The notes under the pieces: generated by a model
Told to the model about the DNA's origin: nothing
Database searches by the model: none
The model's input: only the letters and a program-made list of their open reading frames with translations
Shown: positions 23,998 through 32,334 of the stretch, piece after piece
How the letters are laid out: every line of letters starts with the position of its first letter
How positions within the stretch are numbered: the stretch's first letter is position 1
Assembly (NCBI RefSeq): GCF_002930615.1
Contig: NZ_PSNX01000006.1
Span: 1-64,000 of the forward strand
Length of the DNA stretch: 64,000 nucleotides
Direction: 5' to 3'
DNA from: Caldimonas caldifontis
Lineage (GTDB): Bacteria; Pseudomonadota; Gammaproteobacteria; Burkholderiales; Burkholderiaceae_C
Translations under genes and position numbers: made by a program

Positions 23998-25236
23998 ATG
24001 CTCCCCCACCTCGCCGCCCGCCTGTTCGGGACGCCCCTGCTCGTCCAGCGCGCCAAGCTCGACCTGATCCTCGCGGTGCTCTCCGACCGCCTGAATCTCG
24101 CCGCGCCGGACGTCGCACTCGCGCCGCCGCTGCCTCGGGCCCCGAACCCTCCGGCGTCTCCGTCAAGCTCGATCGCGGTCCTGCCGATCCACGGCACCCT
24201 GGTCAAGCGCACGCTGGGGCTGGAGGCGGCCTCGGGGCTGGTGAGCTATGCCGAGATCGGCGCGCGGCTGGAGGCGGCGCTGGCCGACCCTCTGGTGGCC
24301 GGCATCGTGCTCGACATCGACTCACCCGGCGGTGAGACCGGCGGCTGCTTCGAGCTCGCCCGCCGCGTGCGCGAGGCGGCCGGCCTCAAGCCGGTCTGGG
24401 CGGTGGCCAACGACGCGGCCTTCTCCGCGGCCTACGCGATCGGCTGCGCCGCCGAGCGGCTCTACGTCACCGAGACCGGCGGCGTGGGCTCGATCGGCGT
24501 GATCGCGCTGCACGTGGACCAATCGGCCAAGGACGCCCAGGACGGCTACCGCTACACGGCGATCACCGCGGGCGCGCGCAAGAACGACTACTCGCCGCAC
24601 GAGCCGCTTCACGACGCCGCGCGCGCGGCGCTGCAGGCCGAGGTGGACCGGCTCCACACGCTCTTCGTCGCGCACGTGGCGGCGATGCGTGGCCTGCCCG
24701 AGGACACGGTGCGCGCGACCGAGGCCGCGCTCTTCTTCGGCCCGCAGGCCGTGGAGACGGGGTTGGCCGATGGCGTGGCGACGCTGGCCGCGGTGCTCGC
24801 CGAGTTCGACCGACATCTTTCTGCCGCGCGGCGTCCGTCTTCCCCGCCGCGCCAAGCCCCGACCGGGAAGGCGACCGTTCTCCGAGGAACCCCCACCATG
24901 ACCGACACCCCGTCCGAGACGCTCGGCGTGGATGAAGCCGCCGCCCTGGTGGCCGAGGCCCGCCGCGAAGTGGCGCAGTCCGCGCAAGCGATCGCGGAAC
25001 TGTGTCTGCTCGCCGGCTGCCCCGAGCGTGCCGCCGAGTTCATCGCCGCCGGCCGCACCGAAGCCGAGGTGCGCCGCGCCCTGATCGAGGCGCGCGCCGC
25101 CCACAGCATGGAGTCGGCCGTGCGCTCGACCCACGCGCCCCAGGACTGGGCCGCCCCCGGCGCCGATCCGGCCTTTTCGCCCGTGGTCGCCGCCGTCAAG
25201 AAGCTCGTCCGTCGAGAACCCCTTGCCGCGGAGTAA
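23998..25236 (+). CDS. prohead protease (S49/ClpP-like) fused to scaffold
   Basis: 412 residues. Residues about 60-270 are a signal-peptide-peptidase-A type serine protease, like lambda gpC: IAVLPIHGTLVKR, VLDIDSPGGETGG, and the nucleophile Ser143 in DAAFSAAYAIG. The C-terminal 112 residues are the scaffold, also made alone from an internal start (24898). The ATG at 23998 starts right where similarity begins. In lambda this gene abuts the portal; here it is separated by 1.9 kb of cargo. Confidence 0.9.
   Translation: MLPHLAARLFGTPLLVQRAKLDLILAVLSDRLNLAAPDVALAPPLPRAPNPPASPSSSIAVLPIHGTLVKRTLGLEAASGLVSYAEIGARLEAALADPLVAGIVLDIDSPGGETGGCFELARRVREAAGLKPVWAVANDAAFSAAYAIGCAAERLYVTETGGVGSIGVIALHVDQSAKDAQDGYRYTAITAGARKNDYSPHEPLHDAARAALQAEVDRLHTLFVAHVAAMRGLPEDTVRATEAALFFGPQAVETGLADGVATLAAVLAEFDRHLSAARRPSSPPRQAPTGKATVLRGTPTMTDTPSETLGVDEAAALVAEARREVAQSAQAIAELCLLAGCPERAAEFIAAGRTEAEVRRALIEARAAHSMESAVRSTHAPQDWAAPGADPAFSPVVAAVKKLVRREPLAAE
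24898..25236 (+). CDS. internal scaffold protein (Nu3-like), nested in the protease gene
   Basis: 112 residues in the same frame as the protease. The ATG at 24898 has an upstream CCGAGGAAC ribosome site and opens the scaffold part (TLGVDEAAALVAEARREVAQ, LLAGCPERAAEFIAAGRTEA). Lambda C/Nu3 has the same nested arrangement, in which the free scaffold guides capsid assembly and is then degraded. The Pro/Arg-rich linker just before 24898 fits a domain boundary. Internal initiation is inferred from the ribosome site and the precedent. Confidence 0.7.
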   Translation: MTDTPSETLGVDEAAALVAEARREVAQSAQAIAELCLLAGCPERAAEFIAAGRTEAEVRRALIEARAAHSMESAVRSTHAPQDWAAPGADPAFSPVVAAVKKLVRREPLAAE

Positions 25237-25239
25237 GCC

Positions 25240-25617
25240 ATGCCCACGCTCACCCAAGCCCCCAACCTCGGCGACCTGCTGAAGTACGAGGCGCCGAACC
25301 TGTATTCGCGCGAGCAGGCGACCGTGGCCGCCGGGCAGAACCTGCCGCTCGGCGCCGTGGTCGGCCGCGAGACGGCCACAAGCAAGCTCAAGGCCCTCGA
25401 CCCCGCGGCCGGCGACGGCAGCGAAGTCGCCGTGGGCGTGCTCGCGCTGGCCGTCGATGCGACGCTGATCGACCGGGAGGACGCGATCCTGATCGCCCGC
25501 CACGCCATCGTCGCGCGAAACGCGCTGGTCTGGCCCGCGGGGATCACCACCGCGCAGCAGCTCGCTGCGATCGCCCAACTCGAAGCGCGCGGCATCGTGG
25601 TGCGCGACAGCGCCTGA
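25240..25617 (+). CDS. head decoration protein (lambda gpD-like)
   Basis: 125 residues. LLKYEAPNLYSREQATVAAG and LPLGAVVGRETATSKLKALD are characteristic of the HDPD family, whose trimers cap and stabilise the expanded capsid. The gene lies 3 bases behind the protease/scaffold gene and in front of the major capsid gene, as in lambda. A hairpin terminator follows. Confidence 0.9.
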   Translation: MPTLTQAPNLGDLLKYEAPNLYSREQATVAAGQNLPLGAVVGRETATSKLKALDPAAGDGSEVAVGVLALAVDATLIDREDAILIARHAIVARNALVWPAGITTAQQLAAIAQLEARGIVVRDSA

Positions 25618-25646
25618 CCGACACCCGATCCCGACCCACTCGAGCG

Positions 25647-25674
25647 ACCCGCCGCCTGGCGGGTTTCGCATTTC
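25647..25674 (+). terminator. hairpin between decoration and capsid genes
   Basis: Stem ACCCGCC (25647-25653), loop GCCT, stem GGCGGGT (25658-25664), then TTCGCATTT. A GGAGACC ribosome site and the capsid ATG follow within 22 bases. It probably acts as a partial terminator or mRNA-end stabiliser rather than a full stop. Confidence 0.65.
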
Positions 25675-25685
25675 TGGAGACCCCG

Positions 25686-26687
25686 ATGCTCAACCCCTTC
25701 GATTCCCCCGGCTTCTCGATGGCGAGCCTGACCGCCGCCATCAACCTGATCCCCAACCGCTACGGGCGGCTGGAAGCCTTGAACCTGTTTCCGGCCAAGC
25801 CCGTGCGCACGCGCCAGGTCGTCATCGAGGAGTACGCCGGGCGCCTGAACCTGCTGCCCACCCGGCCGCCCGGCTCGCCCGGCACGGTGGGCGAACGCGG
25901 CCAGCGCCGGCTGCGTTCCTTCGTCGTCCCGCACATCCCGCACGACGACGTGGTGCTGCCCGAGGAGGTCCAGGGCATCCGGGCCTTCGGCTCGGAGACG
26001 GAAATGGAGGCCGTCGCCGGCGTCCTGGCGCGGCACCTGGAGACCATGCGCAACAAGCACGCGATCACCCTCGAACACCTGCGTATGGGCGCGCTCAAGG
26101 GCCAGATCCTGGACGCCGACGGCAGCACGATCTACGACCTGTTCGACGAGTTCGGCCTCACCCCGCAGGTCGTTGCCTTCGACCTCGGCAACGCCGGCAC
26201 CAACGTGAAGGCGAAATGCCTGTCGGTCCTGGCCGCGATCGAGGACAACCTCAAAGGCGAGTTCATGACCGGCGTGCATTGCCTGTGCTCGCCTGAGTTC
26301 TTCGCGGCGCTGACCGGCCACGCCAAGGTCGAGAAGGCCTTCGAGAACTGGCAGCAGGGCGCAGTCCTCATCAACGACGTGCGGCGCGGCTTCACCTACG
26401 CCGGCATCACTTTCGAGGAGTACCGCGGCCAGGCCACCGACGCCGAGGGCAACGCGCGCCGCTTCATCGCCGCGGGCGAGGCCCACGCCTTCCCGCTGGG
26501 GACGGTGGACACCTTCGCCACCTACTTCGCCCCGGCCGACTTCAACGAGACCGTGAACACCCTGGGCCAGCCGCTCTACGCCAAGCAGGAGCCGCGCAAG
26601 TTCGACCGCGGCACCGATCTGCACACCCAGAGCAACCCGCTGCCGATGTGCCACCGGCCGGGTGTGCTGGTCAAGCTCACCGTCTGA
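25686..26687 (+). CDS. major capsid protein (lambda gpE family)
   Basis: 333 residues, close to lambda gpE in size. MASLTAAINLIPNRYGRLEA, EEYAGRLNLLPTRPPG and HCLCSPEFFAALTGHAKVEK are family blocks, and the C-terminal AFPLGTVDTFATYFAPADF is highly typical. It forms the HK97-fold shell. A strong TGGAGACC ribosome site precedes the ATG, directly after the hairpin at 25647, which fits high-level synthesis. Confidence 0.93.
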   Translation: MLNPFDSPGFSMASLTAAINLIPNRYGRLEALNLFPAKPVRTRQVVIEEYAGRLNLLPTRPPGSPGTVGERGQRRLRSFVVPHIPHDDVVLPEEVQGIRAFGSETEMEAVAGVLARHLETMRNKHAITLEHLRMGALKGQILDADGSTIYDLFDEFGLTPQVVAFDLGNAGTNVKAKCLSVLAAIEDNLKGEFMTGVHCLCSPEFFAALTGHAKVEKAFENWQQGAVLINDVRRGFTYAGITFEEYRGQATDAEGNARRFIAAGEAHAFPLGTVDTFATYFAPADFNETVNTLGQPLYAKQEPRKFDRGTDLHTQSNPLPMCHRPGVLVKLTV

Positions 26688-26700
26688 CGGTGCCTGTCCG

Positions 26701-26985
26701 ATGGTCCGTGTGGAGGATCTGTACGACGCCGCCGAGCGCGCGGGACTCTTGACGCCCGTCGTGGTGGGCGCCGCCACCGTGCACTGCGCGTTCCGTGCGC
26801 CGGACGAGACGGTGCTCGACGGCCTGGCGCTGGCGCGCGACTTCGAGATCGAGTACGCGGCCTCGCGCCTCGCGCTCGCACCGGGCGACGTGGTCACCAT
26901 CGCCGGCGAGTCCTACCGCGTGCGCGAGGTCAGCGCCTTCGGCGACGGCCGCGAGTGCCGGGCCCAGCTTGCGAGGCTGCCATGA
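26701..26985 (+). CDS. head-tail attachment protein (gpFII-like)
   Basis: 94 residues. VEDLYDAAERAGLLTPVVVG and EIEYAASRLALAPGDVVTIA with ESYRVREVSAFGDGRE fit the lambda FII/ATP-binding sugar transporter-like family of head-tail joining proteins. The order capsid, FII-like, tail completion matches lambda. The stop overlaps the next start. Confidence 0.7.
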   Translation: MVRVEDLYDAAERAGLLTPVVVGAATVHCAFRAPDETVLDGLALARDFEIEYAASRLALAPGDVVTIAGESYRVREVSAFGDGRECRAQLARLP

Positions 26986-27407
26986 ACTCGGTGCGCGAGC
27001 GCCTGCTGCGCCTTCTGATCGATCGGCTCACGGCGGCCCTGGCCCCGGCGCCCGTGCTGCGCCAGCCGGCGACACCGCTGCCCCGCGAGGCCGGCCCGGC
27101 ACTGCTCGTCTTCGTCGAGGGCGACGCCCTCACCGCGCACGCCAACCGGCTGGCGGACCGCTCGCTCACCGTGCGTCTGGTCGCGCTCGCGCGCGGCGCG
27201 GACGCCTTCGACGCGGCCGACCGGCTGGTCGTCGCCGCCCACGCCGCCGTGCTCGCGGACCCGAACCTGGGCGGCCTGGCGCTCGCGGTGCGCGAGCTCG
27301 ACGCCGACTGGGACGCCGACGACCTCGATGCCGGCACGGTGACGCTGCCGGCGCGCTACGAGATCCGCTACCGCACCACGCTGACCGACCTCACGACCAC
27401 GGGATGA
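26982..27407 (+). CDS. tail terminator/minor tail protein (gpU-like)
   Basis: 141 residues. The compact alpha-beta protein (VRERLLRLLIDRLTAALAPA, LLVFVEGDALTAHANRLADR, LPARYEIRYRTTLTDL) matches tail-terminator proteins that cap the growing tail tube. Assignment is by position between the FII-like protein and the tube protein plus general pattern, so it is less certain than the neighbours. ATGA overlaps on both sides. Confidence 0.6.
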   Translation: MNSVRERLLRLLIDRLTAALAPAPVLRQPATPLPREAGPALLVFVEGDALTAHANRLADRSLTVRLVALARGADAFDAADRLVVAAHAAVLADPNLGGLALAVRELDADWDADDLDAGTVTLPARYEIRYRTTLTDLTTTG

Positions 27408-27637
27408 CCCATCCAATGCACATCGAACTGCTCCAAGCCCACACCCACGCCGGTCGGCGCCTGCCCGCGGGCGCGCGGCTGGACCTGCCCGAGGCCAGCG
27501 CGCGCTGGCTGATCGCCCAGGGCGCGGCCCGGCTCGTCACGCCGGACTCTCCGACGCCTGTCCCGTCCCTCAAACCCTCGCGCCGTGACGGTTCCGCCGC
27601 CGCGACCCCATCCACGCCCACCCCCACGGGAGACTGA
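27404..27637 (+). CDS. small phage protein (DUF7210-like)
   Basis: 77 residues. LLQAHTHAGRRLPAGARLDL followed by SARWLIAQGAARLV is a short SH3-like segment common in tail-gene blocks, which I associate with DUF7210. The rest is a Pro/Ser/Thr-rich tail. It has overlapping starts and stops with its neighbours. Role unknown. Confidence 0.55.
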   Translation: MTHPMHIELLQAHTHAGRRLPAGARLDLPEASARWLIAQGAARLVTPDSPTPVPSLKPSRRDGSAAATPSTPTPTGD

Positions 27638-27639
27638 CC

Positions 27640-28392
27640 ATGCCTTACTTCTCTGGACAAGGCCGCGTCTACATCGGCGCGCGCGACTCGGCTGGCCATC
27701 CGGCCGGCCTCAGCTTCGTCGGCAACGTGCCGGAACTGAAGGTGTCGCTGTCGGTGGAGACGCTGGAACACCAGGAGGCGCAGTCCGGCCAGCGCCTGAC
27801 CGACCTGCAGCTCATCAAGACCAAGAAGGGCGAGTTCGCCTGCACGCTGGAGGAACTCAGCAGCGGCAACCTCGCGCTCGCCCTCTACGGCCACTCGACC
27901 ACGGTGGCACCGGGCACGGTCACGGGCGAGGCGCTGCCCAACCCGGTCACCGCGGGCAGCCTCTATCCGCTCGCGCACCAGAACGTCTCGGCGGTGCAGA
28001 TCCAGGACGGGAGCAGCCCGCCCAAGCCCCTGCCGGCGACGCAGGTCCAGGTGCACGCCAGGCACGGCTCGGTGCTGATCCTCGACGCCACGACCGGCGG
28101 CCCCTATGTCGAGCCCTTCACCGTGGATTACACCTATGGCGCCGCGCAGAGCACGGCGATGTTCACTCGGCCGCTGCCCGAGCGCTGGGTGCGCTTCGAG
28201 GGACTCAATACCGCCGACGGCAACCGCGAGGTGGTGATCGATCTCTACCGCGTGGCCATCAATCCGGCCAAGGAGCTCTCGGTCATCACCGACGAGCTGC
28301 TGAAGTTCGAGCTTTCGGGTCAAGTGCTGGCCGACACGCTCAAGCCCGCCGCCGGCGACCTCGGCCAGTTCGGCCGCCTGGTGCTCTTGTAA
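27640..28392 (+). CDS. major tail tube protein
   Basis: 250 residues. YFSGQGRVYIGARDSAGHPA and FVGNVPELKVSLSVETLEHQ with LTDLQLIKTKKGEFACTLEE are the start of the tail-tube fold of long-tailed phages. The N-terminal 200 residues should form the hexameric ring, and the gene order (tube, then chaperone pair, then tape measure) fits. Start at 27640, three bases after the previous stop. Confidence 0.85.
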   Translation: MPYFSGQGRVYIGARDSAGHPAGLSFVGNVPELKVSLSVETLEHQEAQSGQRLTDLQLIKTKKGEFACTLEELSSGNLALALYGHSTTVAPGTVTGEALPNPVTAGSLYPLAHQNVSAVQIQDGSSPPKPLPATQVQVHARHGSVLILDATTGGPYVEPFTVDYTYGAAQSTAMFTRPLPERWVRFEGLNTADGNREVVIDLYRVAINPAKELSVITDELLKFELSGQVLADTLKPAAGDLGQFGRLVLL

Positions 28393-28402
28393 GGGGATGG
28401 CG

Positions 28403-28831
28403 ATGACCGATAGCAATACCGACTTCCAGACCTTCCCACCCATGCCCAAGGTGGTCACGGTGGCGGACACCGCAGTGGAACTCACGCCGATCCGCCTGGG
28501 AGAGTTGCCGCGCCTGCTGGCCGCGGTGCGGCCCATCGCAGCCGATCTCTCGGCCGAGCCGGATTGGCTCGCGCTGCTCGCCACTCATGGAGATGCGGTG
28601 CTGGAGCTGCTCGCGCTCGCCACCCGGCGCGACCGCGCCTGGATCGAGGGGCTGGCGCTCGACGAGGCCGTCACCTTGGCCTGTGCCGTGTTCGAGGTGA
28701 ACGCGGATTTTTTCGTGCGGCGGGTGACGCCGAGCATCGCGCGCTCGGGCGAGCGGCTGGCGCCGATCCTCTCGGCTGGGACGATGCCGTCGCCCGGCTC
28801 GTCGCCGCCGGCCACCGCCACGCCGAGGTGA
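28403..28831 (+). CDS. tail assembly chaperone (gpG-like)
   Basis: 142 residues. VVTVADTAVELTPIRLGELP and AVTLACAVFEVNADFFVRRV fit tail assembly chaperones of Mu- and lambda-type phages, which coat the tape measure while the tube forms. The ATG at 28403 is preferred over the one at 28397 because AAGGGG lies directly against the latter. The final 40 codons are the zero-frame ending. A -1 shift at the slippery run at 28708-28714 would give a longer product that continues to 28995. Confidence 0.75.
   Translation: MTDSNTDFQTFPPMPKVVTVADTAVELTPIRLGELPRLLAAVRPIAADLSAEPDWLALLATHGDAVLELLALATRRDRAWIEGLALDEAVTLACAVFEVNADFFVRRVTPSIARSGERLAPILSAGTMPSPGSSPPATATPR
28708..28714 (+). promoter_or_regulatory. 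candidate -1 ribosomal slippery site (T TTT TTC)
   Basis: In the chaperone frame the codons are GAT TTT TTC, so the heptamer T-TTT-TTC at 28708-28714 has the X-XXY-YYZ form. After a -1 slip the next codon starts at 28714, in the frame that stays open to 28995. A lambda-like G/GT arrangement is expected at exactly this place. The Phe-Phe codons could also be conserved for coding reasons alone. Confidence 0.6.
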
Positions 28832-28995
28832 TGGGCTACACGCTCGCGCAGGCGTGGGCGTTCCTCGCCGCCCACGGCCGGCTGGAGCGCAGGCAGAACG
28901 CCTTGCGGCTGGCCTTGCACGCGGTGGCGGCCCAGGGCGACCGGGCGGCCATCGAGCGTCTGCAGCGCGAGTTGTGGGAGGACGTGCGGCCATGA
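28714..28995 (+). CDS. frameshift extension of the tail chaperone (gpGT-like)
   Basis: This -1 frame has no start of its own near its conserved part and reads GWDDAVARLVAAGHRHAEVM and then GYTLAQAWAFLAAHGRLERR. The MGYT stretch recalls the T-part of chaperones in Mu-like phages. Read through the slippery site, the fusion would have 197 residues. The T-domain binds the tape measure in lambda. Its stop (28993-28995) overlaps the next gene's start. The exact shift point is inferred and could lie nearer to 28780. Confidence 0.65.
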   Translation, partial: RAAGDAEHRALGRAAGADPLGWDDAVARLVAAGHRHAEVMGYTLAQAWAFLAAHGRLERRQNALRLALHAVAAQGDRAAIERLQRELWEDVRP

Positions 28996-29633
28996 AACTG
29001 ACGCTGGCCACCTCCGGACTGCTCGATCCGAGGCGGCTCTCCGCCTGGAGCGCGGAGCGTCGGCGGGCGATCCACGCGGCGGTGGCCAAAGGGATGACCT
29101 CGGGCGGCCGCGAGGTGCGCGAGGCCGCCCGCGCCCAGATGCGCAGCGCCTTCCAGGTGCGGCGCGCGAGCTTCGTCGCCTCGCTGCAAGCCAAGGTGTT
29201 CGACCAGAAGCCCGAGCGGCTGCCCGCGCTGTGGGTGGGAAGCCGAATCCCCTGGCTCGGCATCCACACGCACGGCGGCACGGTGGCGGGCCGGATGCTG
29301 ATCCCGCTGCTGCCCACCCGCATCGGCCCCAAGCGTTTCAAGGCCGTGATCGACGGCCTGATGCGCTCGGGCAACGCCTTCTTCGTCGAGAAGGACGGCC
29401 GCGTGCTGCTGATGGCCGAGAACCTCCGCGAGAACGCCGCGCAGCTTGGCCGCTTCAAGCGCGCCGAGCGCGAGCGCAGCGGCGTCAAGCGCCTGCAGCG
29501 AGGCCAGGAGATCCCCATCGCCGTGCTGGTGCGACAGGTGGATCTGAAGCGCCGGTTCGATCTCGCGGCAGGCGTGCAAGGCGCCTTGCCCAAGCTCGCT
29601 GCCGCGATCGGGCGTGAATTGGACAAACTCTAA
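28992..29633 (+). CDS. DUF6441-like phage protein
   Basis: 213 residues. GREVREAARAQMRSAFQVRR and AFFVEKDGRVLLMAENLREN with RKxxVLVRQVDLKRRF-like ending (VRQVDLKRRFDL) resemble DUF6441, a family found in front of tape-measure genes. The N-terminal half is helical and basic. Possibly a tail assembly or minor tail component; the role is unknown. It overlaps both neighbours. Confidence 0.6.
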   Translation: MKLTLATSGLLDPRRLSAWSAERRRAIHAAVAKGMTSGGREVREAARAQMRSAFQVRRASFVASLQAKVFDQKPERLPALWVGSRIPWLGIHTHGGTVAGRMLIPLLPTRIGPKRFKAVIDGLMRSGNAFFVEKDGRVLLMAENLRENAAQLGRFKRAERERSGVKRLQRGQEIPIAVLVRQVDLKRRFDLAAGVQGALPKLAAAIGRELDKL

Positions 29634-32332
29634 TGGCAACCGAGCGAGCCCAGATCCTCATCCGCGCCGTCGACGAGACACGCGCGGCCTTCGGCTCGAT
29701 CCAGCGCAACCTCGGCGGCCTGGCCGACGCCGCACGCCGGGTCAACGGCGTGCTGGCCGGGCTCGGCGTGGCCTTGTCGGCGGCGGGCTTGGCCGCGATG
29801 GTCAGGTCGGCGCTGGAGTCGGCCGATGCGCTGAACAAGCTCTCGCAGCGGGTGGGCATCACGGTGGAGGCTCTGTCCACCCTGGTGCCGGCGGCGGAAC
29901 TGTCCGGGGTCTCGGCGCAGACCTTCGAGACCGGGCTCAAGAAGCTCGCCACCACGATGTTCGAGGCGGCCACGGGCTCGGAGGAGTCCGCCCGGCGCCT
30001 CAAAGCGCTGGGCGTGGAGTTCAAGAACCAGGACGGCACGCTGCGCGCGACCGATGCGGTGCTGCTCGATCTGGCCGACCGTTTCCAGGCCATGCCCGAC
30101 GGGGCGCAGAAGTCGGCGCTGGCGGTGCAGCTCTTCGGCAAGAGCGGCGCGGAGCTCATCCCCTTCCTGAACCAGGGACGCGAAGGCATCGCGGCATTGA
30201 CCGGCGAGATGGAAGCGCTCGGCGTGCAGATCGGCGGCGACACCGCGGCGCAGGCCGAGGTGTTCAACGACTCGCTGGCCAAGCTGCGGCTGGCTGCGAC
30301 GAGTCTGGCCAACCGGGTGATCGAGGCCTTCCTGCCGGCCCTGAACGAGATGGCCGGCGGCATGGTCGAGTCGGCCAAGCAGGGCGGCACGCTGCGCGCG
30401 ATCCTGGACGGCGTGGTGCTGGTGCTCAAGACCCTGGCGCTGGGTGCCGCCACGGTCGGCAAGGCCTTCGTCGCACTCGGCGAGGCGATCGGCGCTGGTG
30501 TCGCGGCGGCGGTCGAGGCCCTGCGCGGCAACACCGCCGGGGCCAAGGCCATCATCGCCGAACTCAAGGGCAGCCTCGTGCGGCGTCTGGACGAGTTGGC
30601 CGAGTTCCGGGACAGCCTGTTCGACCCCAAGCCCATCGAGGTCCAGGCGCCGCGCATCCAGGCCGACCCGGCGCTGCTGCAACGGCTCACGGCTCCGGGC
30701 CAGGCCCGCGAGGCCGCCAGCGCCCTGGCGGCCCTGCGCAAGGCGCAGATGGACGCCGAGTTCGCCCTGCTCAAAGACGGCCTCGAGCGCCAACAGCGCG
30801 CGCTCGATCAAGCACTGGAAGACCGGCTGCTGTCGGTGCGCGACTACCACGGCCGCAAGACTGCGCTGGAGCAGCGCGAACTCGACGCCGAGATCGCCCG
30901 TCGCCGGCTGGCACTCGCAGCTAGCCAAGCCGTCGCGACCAACCCGCGCGCATCAGAATCGGACCGCCTGCGAGCCAAAGCGGAGATCGCCAAGCTCGAG
31001 GCCGACCTCATCGTCCTCAACGACCGCCGCGCCGACATCGAGGTCGCCAACGCCCGCGCCGCCGCCCGGGCCGAGCGGGAACTGGCCGAGGCCCTGGCCC
31101 AGGCGCGCGAGGAACTCGCCCAGCTCACCGGCACCGACACGGCGGAAGACCGGCGCGCCGCGATCGAGCGCAGCGTCCGGGATCTTCGCGCACGCCTGGC
31201 GGCCGAGAACGACACCGCGGGCGTGGCGCTGATCGACCGGCTCATCGACGTGAAGGCCGCGCAGGCCAACCTCGCCCGGCTGGAACAGGAGTGGCGGCTC
31301 GTCACCGAACGGCTGCGCAACGCCCAGGAGGCGATCCAGATCCAGAGCCAAGCGGGGCTGCTCACCGAAGCCCAGGCCCGGCAGCGGATCGTCGCCCTGC
31401 AGCGCGACTCGGTCGCCGAGATGCAGCGGCTCCTGCCCGCGATGCAGCAGGCCGCGCAGGCGATCGGACCGGAGGCGGCGGGCCGCGTGGCCGCCTGGCG
31501 CAACGAACTGGAGCGCACACGGCTCGTCGCCGACGAGCTCGCGCCGCTGTGGAACCGCCTCGGCGAAGGCTTCGGCAACGCCCTGCAGGGCATGGTCACC
31601 GGCGCGCAAAGCTTCCGCGAGGCGCTGTCCAACCTGTTCCGCCAGGTGGCCGACGCCTTCTTGCAGCAGATGGTGATCCAGCCCTTCCAGCAATGGGTGG
31701 CGATGCAGGCGCGGATGCTTGCGCTGAAGCTCGGCTTCCTCCAGCAGGAGCAGGCCATCGAACAAGCGGCGGCGGCCCAGTCGGTCGCGCAGAAGTCCGC
31801 CGAGACCACCGCCAAGGTGTCGATGGACGCGGCCCAGGCCGGCGCGGGCGCGGCGGCCTCGCAGGCCTCCATCCCCCTCGCCGGGCCGGCGCTGGCCATC
31901 GCCGCGATGGCGGCGATGGTCGCGGCCGTCATGGCCTTGCTGGGCGGGATCGAGAAGTTCGCCGCCGGCGGCTTCGTCACGGGTCCCGGCACGGCGACCT
32001 CGGATTCGATCCCGGCGCGGCTGTCGGCCGGCGAATACGTGGTGCGCGCGGCCGCCGTGCGGCGCGTCGGCGTGGCCTTCCTCGATGCCCTCAACGGCCT
32101 GCACGCCCCGCCGGTGTGGGACGGGCGGCGTCTGGCCTTCGCCGCCGGCGGCCTCGTGCCCCAGGTCCAGGTGCAGCCGGCCGCACCGCCGGTCAGCCAG
32201 GCCGTGCGCATCGTCAACGCCATCGACCCGGGCGTCACCCACGACCACCTGCAGACCCCCGCCGGCGAGCGGGTGATCCTCAACATCATCGGGCGCAACG
32301 CGCGCGCGGTGCGCGCGGCGCTCCAGGGATAG
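29633..32332 (+). CDS. tail tape measure protein
   Basis: 899 residues, the second largest phage product here. The N-terminus (ILIRAVDETRAAFGSIQRNL, then LNKLSQRVGITVEALSTLVP) is a tape-measure core. Long coiled-coil stretches rich in Ala, Glu and Arg lie at about 380-600. Hydrophobic segments lie at about 740-770 (PLAGPALAIAAMAAMVAAVM). AAGGFVTGPGTATSDSIPAR near 783 is a hallmark of these proteins. Its length sets tail length, about 135 nm if 1.5 angstrom per residue applies. Confidence 0.92.
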   Translation: MATERAQILIRAVDETRAAFGSIQRNLGGLADAARRVNGVLAGLGVALSAAGLAAMVRSALESADALNKLSQRVGITVEALSTLVPAAELSGVSAQTFETGLKKLATTMFEAATGSEESARRLKALGVEFKNQDGTLRATDAVLLDLADRFQAMPDGAQKSALAVQLFGKSGAELIPFLNQGREGIAALTGEMEALGVQIGGDTAAQAEVFNDSLAKLRLAATSLANRVIEAFLPALNEMAGGMVESAKQGGTLRAILDGVVLVLKTLALGAATVGKAFVALGEAIGAGVAAAVEALRGNTAGAKAIIAELKGSLVRRLDELAEFRDSLFDPKPIEVQAPRIQADPALLQRLTAPGQAREAASALAALRKAQMDAEFALLKDGLERQQRALDQALEDRLLSVRDYHGRKTALEQRELDAEIARRRLALAASQAVATNPRASESDRLRAKAEIAKLEADLIVLNDRRADIEVANARAAARAERELAEALAQAREELAQLTGTDTAEDRRAAIERSVRDLRARLAAENDTAGVALIDRLIDVKAAQANLARLEQEWRLVTERLRNAQEAIQIQSQAGLLTEAQARQRIVALQRDSVAEMQRLLPAMQQAAQAIGPEAAGRVAAWRNELERTRLVADELAPLWNRLGEGFGNALQGMVTGAQSFREALSNLFRQVADAFLQQMVIQPFQQWVAMQARMLALKLGFLQQEQAIEQAAAAQSVAQKSAETTAKVSMDAAQAGAGAAASQASIPLAGPALAIAAMAAMVAAVMALLGGIEKFAAGGFVTGPGTATSDSIPARLSAGEYVVRAAAVRRVGVAFLDALNGLHAPPVWDGRRLAFAAGGLVPQVQVQPAAPPVSQAVRIVNAIDPGVTHDHLQTPAGERVILNIIGRNARAVRAALQG

Positions 32333-32334
32333 CC

